Assembly (NCBI GenBank): GCA_023634235.1
Contig: JAMKCF010000016.1
Coordinates: forward strand, 3,086,001 to 3,150,000
DNA length: 64,000 bases
Source of the DNA: Pisaster brevispinus
Lineage: Eukaryota > Echinodermata > Asteroidea > Forcipulatida > Asteriidae
Direction: 5' to 3'
Shown: in pieces, positions 56,690-64,000 of the stretch
How the letters are laid out: the number at the start of each line of letters is the position of its first letter
Position numbering within the stretch: position 1 is the stretch's first letter
Made by a program: the position numbers and the translations under genes
Notes under the pieces: model-generated
Told to the model about the DNA's origin: nothing
Databases searched by the model: none
Seen by the model: the letters and a program-made list of their open reading frames with translations, nothing else

Positions 56690-57300
56690 AGTCCACTATT
56701 TTAAAGTCACCTATAGTAAGGAAGAGGGGGTATGAGTGCATTCGACTAAAGTCACCTATGGTAAGGAAGAGGGGGTATGAGTGCAGTCAACTAAAGTCAC
56801 CTAAGGTAAGGAAGAGGGGGTATGAGTGCAGTCGACTAAAGTCACCTACGTATGTTAAGGAAGAGGGGGTATGAGTGCAGTCCACTAAAGTCATCTATGG
56901 TAAGGAAGAGGGGGTATGAGTGCAGTCAACTAAAGTCACCTCAGGTAAAGAAGAGGGGTATGAGTGCAGTCAACTAAAGTCACCTCAGGTAAGGAAGAGG
57001 GGGTATGAGTGCAGTCAACTAAAGTCACCTATGGTAAGGAAGAGGGGGTATGAGTGCAGTCAACTAAAGTCACCTCAGGTAAAGAAGAGGGGGTATGAGT
57101 GCAGTTGACTAAAATTATCTAGGGTAAGGAAGGGGGGTATGAGTGCAGTCAACTACATGTAAAGTCACCTAAGGTAAGGAAGGGGGGGGTATGAGTGCAG
57201 TCAACTAAAGTCACCTATGGCAAGGATATGAGTGCAGTTGACTAAAGTCACCTATGGTAAAGAAGAGGGGGTGTGAGTGCAGTCGAGAAAAGTCTCCTAC
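56690..57300 (+). repeat. 45-bp minisatellite, about 13 units, donor-site rich
   Basis: TATGAGTGCAGTC recurs mostly every 45 bp (starts 56731, 56776, 56821, 56870, 56915, 56959, 57004, 57049, 57094, 57139, 57190, 57227, 57272). Each unit carries GGTAAGGAAGAGG, preceded in different units by ATG, AAG or CAG, so several match the 5' splice-site consensus. In one plus frame each unit encodes a variant of SPMVRKRGYECSQLK, but indels break the frame. Confidence 0.85.
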
Positions 57301-57344
57301 GGTAAGAAAAGGTTGACAATAAGAACTGGGTAAAGCCTGCTTAC

Positions 57345-57393
57345 CTGCTGTGAGTTATGAGTTGGTTTACTGAGAAGACAATGGTTCCCTGAT
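57345..57393 (-). CDS. Candidate 49-nt exon
   Basis: The minus strand has a very good acceptor (CTTTTTGCTTCTTTCGGTCC then AACAG) and a strong donor (CACAGCAG/GTAAGC) 49 nt apart. Two frames are open: QGTIVFSVNQLITHS and SGNHCLLSKPTHNSQQ. Neither gives a phase that joins directly to 23639-23743, so either an exon between them was missed, the exon is untranslated, or it belongs to another transcript. Confidence 0.4.
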
Positions 57394-57449
57394 CTGTTGG
57401 ACCGAAAGAAGCAAAAAGAAAAACTAGTACTTAAGTGTTTGTTGAACCA

Positions 57450-57485
57450 CATAATAATAATAATAATACATTTATATAGCGTTTG
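57450..57485 (-). repeat. (TTA)n run with LINE-like tail
   Basis: On the minus strand CGCTATATAAATG precedes (TTA)n, a pattern common at the 3' end of CR1/L2-type LINEs. No coding part is recognised. Confidence 0.4.
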
Positions 57486-57910
57486 TTTTGGATAAATATT
57501 AAGAAAGGCATACACAAGACTCTGGTATTACTAGCCGAAATACTGTTTAGCAGAAACCGAATAAGCTAAGCAAATTTGTTCAGCTTAGCAGTCATTACAG
57601 TAATTCTCACTTCAGAAACTACCAACACTGACAGTATCAATCAAGGTTAAGAACCAACTCACTGACAGATCAATGGCCATTACATGAGGCAGGAATTTCA
57701 CAGTTTATTTACAAAGTGGTTCTCAAGTCAAAACACTGTGGTTACAGTCAAAACACTAATAATAAGAGGTCAACCTGTGTGGGCGCATTGGTCCTGAGGG
57801 TCAGTGGGATATGAAGATACACAATCCTAATGATGTACTGAGGGTCAGTAGGAATAGAATATTATGAAGGAAGGCCATTGGGGTTGCGTTTGGGTGTCAT
57901 TGGTGGGTCC

Positions 57911-58085
57911 GGGCCAACTTCCATAGAGCTGCTTACACACAAAAAGAAGCTAAGCACAAAACAATTTTGGTTACTAGAAATAGGTTACCAACCAAAAAAC
58001 CATTTCACGTGTACAATTTGTGAATGGTTTCCTTCTAAATTGCGCTGAGCAAAAATGAGTTAAGCAATAGTTTCTGCTGAAGCAG
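57911..58085 (+). mobile_element. Family A palindromic MITE
   Basis: GGGCCAACTTCCATAGAGCT to AGTTTCTGCTGAAGCAGCCA. The next A copy begins immediately after it. Confidence 0.65.
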
Positions 58086-58695
58086 CCATAAAGGTGCTTT
58101 TAAAGCACAAAAAGTAACTACATGTAAACACAAAACTCTGCTTACTGGAATAAGGTTAGCAGCCAAAGTACCATTCCACATGTGTGATTGTCTGTGACTG
58201 GTTTTCTGCTGATTTCTGCTTAGCCAAAAATTGTTCAGCAAATTTTTCTGCTTAATAGGGTTATAGATTGGTTTATGTCAATTCATAGTATAGCCAAAAT
58301 GATAAAGAACGATACAATAAAAAGTCACACGTGAAAGTCACAGCTGAATACAGTGTCTACTTTATGAAAAAACGGCAACAAACTTTCACCATATTTTCGC
58401 AAGAACGTTGAATCCATCCACGTTTAGCGAGGTGACAGCGGGTACCAACCGCATCTCTGGCCGCAGCATTCGCAAACAGACACCAATCGTCAGATATCTG
58501 AGAAACGAGTCACACATGAATCGATTCAAATGTTTTGAGGTGAAAAATTATCCAAACCATAATACTTCTTAAGGAATCCTTTCTCAAAATAGTTTGCACC
58601 TACAGCTGTAGTGCTTCTCACCAAGTAAGTTTTTACTGTCTTTCATTTTTTGAGTAGTTACCCATCTATGACCCATCTATGAATTGGGTCCATAG
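58086..58695 (+). mobile_element. Family A MITE split by family E
   Basis: AAGGTGCTTTTAAAGCACAA to TTTTTCTGCTTAA is the A copy up to its right arm. The expected right end reappears as TCTATGAATTGGGTCC after 58673. Family E lies between the two. Confidence 0.55.
58256..58673 (-). mobile_element. Family E MITE, full inverted copy
   Basis: TAGGGTTATAGATTGGTTTA at the left and GTAGTTACCCATCTATGACC at the right are mirrored ends. CGTTTAGCGAGGTGACAGCG and TCTGAGAAACGAGTCACACA are the reverse complement of parts of 41463-41850. Confidence 0.75.
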
Positions 58696-58827
58696 CAACA
58701 GAGGCCTCCATTAGGTCAGAAATAGTTAGCATTGTAGGAAGATTTTAGGTGAAATTGTCCCAGCGAATCAGGAAGGAAAAAACAAAAGAAAGAGACAAAA
58801 TAACACCGAAAAACGACTTTAAAAATG

Positions 58828-59045
58828 CTAAGTACACTTCACCCCGATGGCAACCCCACTTCCCCTGAACCACATAAAGAGTGCCACAAATGGCCTCTGG
58901 AGACGACCCCTCCACTGTATGTGAGAACTTGAATGTGCGACGACAACGACAAGCCCCGAGGAGCAGCCTGGGAAGGGCATCTGCGGGATGAATCCCCGAA
59001 GACAGCGTCGTCTCCGATATTGATCATTCCTGCGCACAAAGCCTT
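58828..59045 (-). other. GC-rich unique island open in several minus frames
   Basis: About 200 bp clearly richer in G+C than its flanks and not repeated in the window. All three minus-strand frames are open over most of it (for example GDSSRRCPSQAAPRGLSLSS). An acceptor-like TTTGTGCGCAG lies at its right edge, but no clear donor was found at the left. Confidence 0.2.
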
Positions 59046-59112
59046 AATACGCTCGCACGAACAAACATGGAATAGTCATTTCCAATGTACTCTGTGGGTT
59101 TGATGAGACTTT

Positions 59113-59436
59113 AAAGGTATTATTACAGGATCGGTAAGAATAAAAAATCATTTTAGTCTGCAAGCTTACTGAAGTTCATACCAGAACCAAATTAAGTCAT
59201 ATTTGAGAAAACCTTAAAAAACGCAGCAGCTGATTTTGTGTTACAACCAAAATTAAGGACAATGTGTTTAGGGCTACATGCCGAAAATTGTGCCTGGTTT
59301 TTCACTATTTTCTCCTGACTCACACAACAGATTAAGCCAAAATGATCACAATTTCATGTATATGGTTGATCACACAAAACATGAACACTGTCTGCGACTA
59401 TTTTGTCAGCTCTACCAATCCTGTATAATACCTTTA
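59113..59436 (+). mobile_element. Family F MITE
   Basis: AAAGGTATTATTACAGGATC at the left and ACCAATCCTGTATAATACCTTT at the right. It is about 70 bp shorter internally than 22833-23226. Confidence 0.75.
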
Positions 59437-59590
59437 AGATTGGTTTGGGAGCCGTTTCGACGCCTAGTATTGACAGAAAAAAAAACAGGAGGGAAAGTTT
59501 ATTTCTTGAAGAGCTAAATCTGTAGAAAGCATCAGTTTTCTTTATCTGGTAGTTCAACCTGTTGTTATGTCTCTGTATCTTTGACAAAAT

Positions 59591-59875
59591 CATCTTTTTC
59601 TCAGGGTGGGCAGGGCTCGAATTTGGCTTAAAATTCCACAAGACTGTTGGGCTTGTAGCTCAACATTTTTACCGGAACAGAACTTTTTTTTTATAGAGCA
59701 GATTCTGAATGAGTTAGAACTTCCTACAAAGTTTAACAAAATCGTCTTTTTCTCAGGGTGGGCAGGGCTCGAATTTGGGTTAAAATTCCACGAGACTGTT
59801 GGGCTTGTAGCTCACCACTTTTACCAGACCATGCTTTCCCTCCTGCTTTTTTACACGACCAAATTCTTCAAAATA
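59591..59875 (+). repeat. 152-bp tandem duplication of family I
   Basis: CTTTTTCTCAGGGTGGGCAG occurs at 59594 and 59746. Both are followed by GGCTCGAATTTGG and GACTGTTGGGCTTGTAGCTC. A further family I piece lies near 60300-60370. Confidence 0.75.
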
Positions 59876-59959
59876 AGGGAGAGCTTCCTACAAAGTTTAA
59901 CATGTGAATTGAATCGAATGAAGCAATTAGAGAAGATTTGAATCTCACTTGTCTTGTCA

Positions 59960-61260
59960 GTAACCTAGCCTACATTTGGCACTCAACAGAATTGAAAGAA
60001 ATTTACCAAACTCAAATTCAACATCTGAACATCATTTCTATTTGTTTAAGATATTAGGGCCTATTACACAGTGACATTGAGGTATTATTCAAATGAAAAA
60101 CACACGACCACTGGACTTTGCTGGCTTAACGCTAAAATCACTGGCTCCAGGCCTGCGGTCCAGTGTCAAGTTCGAGCCCTGGTAGGAGTGGAGGGGAGGT
60201 GAACCTGGCACAATGTTCAACAAGATACAAGTCAAAATATAAACAGTTTGTTACTAATTGGTCTCAATTTGGTCTCAATTTGATTTTGGTCATGTGAAAA
60301 TAATTATGGTCCAGGGAAATTTTGAGCTACAAGGCCTGCAGTCTTGAGGAATTTCACACCGAATTAGAGCCCTGCTTTACATGCCCTAATTAGGTGTTAT
60401 TTGAAAGCTCATATTCTCATCTATTTGATGAGCAAATAAACCCAGGGTTTTTTGGGGGACAGGATGTGCCTGGCTTTGGCATGGAGCATCACATATGTAA
60501 ATAATTCTGTCCTCCGAACTCCTTAAAAAACAACAACAATTCAAGCATCGTCTTTCCACAACCACCATATTGTTTCCAAACAATCAACAAACAAACCACC
60601 TCTGACCCCCAAGTCGACCTCAGCCGACCTTAGGTGACCCCTAAGAGTTACACACCAGATAGTCTTGCTTGGTGTGATATCCATCAGTGTAGTGGTATTT
60701 GGCCGAGGTAGTGATTGATGGATACCAGTGAAGGCAGTGTAAGGGTAGATGGGTCGCTGTCAGCCCTAGGAATGGAAGCGATCAATCTACATTTCATCAC
60801 TGGTGGACATTTCAAACTCAGGGTTCTCCAGTTTGGAGAGGGTAAAATAATTTATTGTTTTTATTTCATGACAATCATGAGTGTTTAATACCCTCTCAAC
60901 ATTCGCTATTTAACAGCTTCGAGTCAATGCTCCGAAAAGAAGAAAAAAATCTATGCCCATGCCCATTATTTTTTGGAACTTTTCGCAGTTTTTCGAGTAA
61001 TCATTTGTTAAATTGTTTAATTTGTAAAAATGTGTTACCCAAATGAAACCAAGACTTGGGAAAGGAAAGACAACTAAGGTCCACATACATTTAAGAAACT
61101 CTCAATCCAGTAACCCAGTCTTTACAGTCACACAATCGCAAACCACAGTTGGGTACAAAGCAAAATGTACACCAAATTGTAATGGATTGAAAATAATGCA
61201 TTAAACGTTGTAGGGGACAGTTGATTTGGGTCGACAGCCCAAATCAGTTCAGTATAGGCC
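59960..61260. other. No gene recognised
   Basis: Only short dispersed fragments (60110-60185 and 60290-60370) were seen. No supported exon. Confidence 0.3.
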
Positions 61261-61265
61261 CTCAC

Positions 61266-61334
61266 CTTGAAGTGGCCATCCGGCCTTGTGATGTTAGGCA
61301 AAATCTCATCCAAAAAACTTCTTCTTTTTAAATT
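61266..61334 (-). CDS. Possible exon end with good donor
   Basis: The minus strand reads CACTTCAAG/GTGAGG. The frame upstream is open for 23 codons to a TGA and reads LKRRSFLDEILPNITRPDGH then FK, in phase 0 at the donor. It contains an NIT glycosylation-type site. No good acceptor is seen (the sequence upstream is purine-rich). Confidence 0.25.
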
Positions 61335-61879
61335 TCAAATGGGATTGTGATTGTGTCTTTGATGACACAAGCGTGGAATTTGGCGCATGTCTAGAGTAAT
61401 GTATGTCATGAGAAAGCTATTTGGGCCATCGCAGATTTGTCCTTTGAAAAAATGAAGGTACACTATCAAATAACAAGCAATGGTAGCTATTTTAAAAGTT
61501 TTGAAAATTGCTTGTTATAAAAAAATCAAATCTAAGTTTGCCTTTTAGCCAAATATCTTACTCTGGCTATGTGCCAAATTCCATATGTGTTTCATTTAAG
61601 GCACAATTCCCCCAAATATCTCCCCTGTCTGCCCACTAGTAACTCAAACAAATCAACAATTACAAATCAATTTTTTTAAAATGCAAATTTCATCGAATAA
61701 AAATACCACGATGTCATTGAAATGAGCGAAATGAAATGAAACAGTATAAGTTAAAAAGCAACTTTATGAGTCTATACAATACAGTTATACACCCCTGTGC
61801 AATACATGCAATATGATATTAATTGTGAAGTCTTGTACCAAGACCCTTCACACCATCCAGACAACAGCCACTAACTTAC

Positions 61880-61997
61880 CGACTATCACATATGTACTAT
61901 TTTGACCTGCTGTGCTTCCAGCTACAAGGCGGCATTGACCAAAGGAACTGACCGATGACCGCCCGCTGCTTTCCCACTTGTTCGCTGGACTTGGACC
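61880..61997 (-). CDS. Possible exon end with strong donor
   Basis: The minus strand reads GATAGTCG/GTAAGTTAG. One frame is open for 39 codons before the donor: ANKWESSGRSSVSSFGQCRL then VAGSTAGQNSTYVIV. The other two frames stop. A nearer acceptor (GCCGCCTTGTAG) would make a 42-nt exon at 61880-61921. Serine-rich with an NST site; the product is not recognised. Confidence 0.3.
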
Positions 61998-62470
61998 TTA
62001 AGTCCACCCCTAATGAGTTATTTATGCCTAGAGGACACTGGCTCTGGACCTACGTGTAGGGAATGCAAATATGCCTCCTCTAAATAGATTTACAACAACA
62101 AATTAAATCAATAAATGTAATGAAAAACAATAAACAAATAAATAATAATAAAAAATCAGTGGTAAAATTTTTTTGTTTTAATAAACAATAAAAAATAAGT
62201 TAATACATGTAATACAACAAAACTTTTTCATTTACTTTTATGATGTCTCTTCAGTTTAAAGTGTACAAAGTTTCAGGAATCAAAATAGCTGAATGTACCC
62301 AATTGAGCAATTTTGTTATTTATACGTTTTTTGACACTGAAAGTAAATATCCTTTTGATTTTTGTAACTGGATTGCTTTATTATTGAGTTTTTTGTTTAC
62401 ATTATCTTTAATGTTTTACTGTCGAAAGGTAAAATGAATTTCCCCTAGTGGGACAGTAACATTTTTCTAT
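61998..62470. other. AT-rich stretch, no gene
   Basis: 62090-62220 is very A-rich. An octamer-like ATGCAAAT lies at 62065-62072. No other signal was found. Confidence 0.35.
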
Positions 62471-62473
62471 CTA

Positions 62474-62712
62474 TCTGAATCAGCAGAATGTGGGTTCAAG
62501 TCCCGGTTTGTAACACTTGTGTCCAAGCAAGATACTTAACCATTATTGGTTCGTCCTTCGGATGGGACGTAAAGCTGTAGGTCCTGTGTGCTGTGTAACG
62601 CGCGTAACAAGACACCAGTACGCTTATTGATAGGAGAAGGGGTTTGCTCCAGTGTTTCTGGCAGTGGCCGTGGTGGCTGCCGATTGTGCCGCAGCACTTT
62701 GTAAACTCTAAT
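62474..62712 (+). mobile_element. tRNA-derived SINE S1, 5'-truncated head
   Basis: GTGGGTTCAAGTCCCGG (B box), TTCGTCCTTCGGATGGGACG, GTAAAGCTGTAGGTCCTGTG and GGGGTTTGCTCCAGTGTTTC. The A box is lost. Confidence 0.75.
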
Positions 62713-62713
62713 A

Positions 62714-62912
62714 AGGAAAAGTTTGCCAGTGACTAGACAGTAGGACCAGTCAGCTTGGCATTTCACTGGTCAGTACTGTCCAGAATCATAGAGCAGGAAT
62801 GCTTTTCAACACTGAACTAGCCAGCCAGACCACTTGAAGTGAATTTTGACTGGTCCTCGGGTATGTTCACTAGCATTTGACCACTGGACCACTGATAAGG
62901 GAGAACGCTGTT
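62714..62912 (+). repeat. Family K repeat directly after SINE S1
   Basis: AGTTTGCCAGTGACTAGACA to ATAAGGGAGAACGCTGTTAG. It abuts the 3' end of the S1 copy. Confidence 0.6.
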
Positions 62913-63031
62913 AGGTGCTTCATAAATGGGTCTCATGACTCAAAATTTTCTAAAACCACTCTTAAAAAGTGTTTCTCTTTGTTCAAGTGACTTGAGTACC
63001 TTATCAGTCTATACATGAGCCATATAACTCT

Positions 63032-63061
63032 CCACTATCTATCCATCCATCTATCTATCTA
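63032..63061 (+). repeat. (CTAT)n / (CCAT)n microsatellite
   Basis: Mixed tetranucleotide run. Confidence 0.8.
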
Positions 63062-63518
63062 TAATAAAATTATATTTATTCAACCAGTTTTCAAACCACA
63101 TCCTCAGTCCAAAACAGTGTCAACTACTTTTCCTTAACAACCGTTGACTGTTGAGCTGACACTGACAAAGGGCAAAATCAAAACTAACTTTATTACTTTT
63201 ATGTCATTGCTTTCCCATCAAAAGCCAGATGGATTTTTTTCCCCACAATTCCCAGATGGATTATGAGTCAGGCACTTCAGAAGTTCAAGTACTCTAACCA
63301 CCATCAAAAATAATTGCCATAATTACCAAATATTTCACCAATTTCAACTCGATACTTTTTTCCTTCTTCTTCAAACCACTTCTGAAATGCGGTTGATGTT
63401 TATTACACATGAAACAGTCTGGAAAACACCTGCAGAGTAATTGTACACATTGTAACATTTGGCTGTTCCCTTTCCGGTGGAAAACAGCAATAAAGAGGGC
63501 CCAATTTCTCAGAAATCA

Positions 63519-63865
63519 TAGTGGCTTCTTATAATTAGCCATCAAATCCGTCACTCAGTGATGCTCATGTCGCTCAAGCATTATTACCCATGATCACTGG
63601 GCCATTTGTTTAATTCCTTAAACCATGGAGCTATAAAAAAAACATCTCAGCTCTCTCGGGAGTATACAGCCTGTGCTGCCAAATATGTAGCGCACCAAGC
63701 TAAATCATTCACAAGAACCATCACAGGTACCCATTTACTTCTGGGTGGAGAGAAGCAATTATAGTTAAGTTCATGCTCAAGGACACGACTGTCATGACCG
63801 GGATTCGAACCCACACCCTGATGACTTAGCCACAGAACTTGAGTCCGATACACTAAACCGTTGTC
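63519..63865 (-). mobile_element. tRNA-derived SINE S2, full copy
   Basis: The minus strand shows B-box GGTGTGGGTTCGAATCCC, then CAGTCGTGTCCTTGAGCATG, CACCCAGAAGTAAATGGGTA and GGTGCGCTACATATTTGGCA. Its 3' part ends with the CAGTGATCATGGGTAATAAT and GTGACGGATTTGATGG blocks. Confidence 0.75.
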
Positions 63866-64000
63866 TTTCTTTATGTAGTCATCGTGGCAACGATATTTTC
63901 ATAAGAAAATTATTACTCAAGTAGCTCCAAAAAGTTCCCCAAAATAATACTGTGGGTGGGCACGGAAATATAATTCAAATACCAACATGAAAACTTGATA

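Noticed and set aside
56641..57108. Open frames with a 15-residue repeat
   Set aside because: The 45-bp minisatellite keeps frame by its unit length; indels break it and there is no start, splice context or coding neighbour. Kept as a repeat, not a protein.
10311..58673. Recurring family A and E repeats as a CRISPR-like array
   Set aside because: Copies are long, dispersed in both orientations, not regularly spaced and not separated by uniform spacers; they are MITEs in a eukaryotic genome.

Overview
This 64 kb window is eukaryotic, AT-rich, and almost entirely non-coding. Dispersed repeats dominate: tRNA-derived SINEs, palindromic MITEs, truncated LINE fragments and tandem arrays. No intact gene, rRNA gene, operon, CRISPR array or bacterial signal was seen. 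The repeat landscape (many related SINEs with A/B boxes, several families of long imperfect palindromes, many ATGTACATGT-type stretches) fits a marine invertebrate deuterostome. I favour an echinoderm, but this rests on general resemblance and no database search was possible. Repeat family letters used here are local labels.

Layout. 1-5 kb: palindromic family E, family F, and a direct duplication of a Penelope-like tail. 6-9 kb: a possible minus-strand exon, two adjacent MITEs and the first copy of a piggyBac-like MITE with TTAA ends. 10-19 kb: SINEs, two LINE 3' fragments (one with a 9-bp target duplication) and two nested insertions. 20-25 kb: the best candidate exons of a minus-strand gene (20405-20513 and 23639-23743), tandem arrays, family F, and a small MITE nested in family D. 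25-33 kb: SINEs, six-fold family A palindromes and a long unique block. 33-41 kb: an array of CCATAGCAAC motifs, SINEs, a second piggyBac-like MITE whose empty site can be inferred, and a ~185-bp tandem array. 41-45 kb: a foldback element whose two arms each carry a tRNA-like promoter unit. 45-46 kb: a GGTACAA array with a ~129-bp higher-order period. 48-56 kb: more SINEs, family E, and a LINE 3' end split by the third piggyBac-like MITE. 56-58 kb: a 45-bp minisatellite rich in GTAAGG donor-like sites, then a possible 49-nt exon. 58-64 kb: families A, E, F, I, K, SINEs, and two more possible minus-strand exon ends.

The minus strand carries several short open segments bounded by good splice signals. 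The simplest reading is that much of the window is intron of one or more minus-strand genes. None of the exons could be assigned to a known protein, and noncoding exons are possible. The clearest biology is a layered transposition record: at least six nested or interrupted elements whose order of insertion can be read from the sequence.
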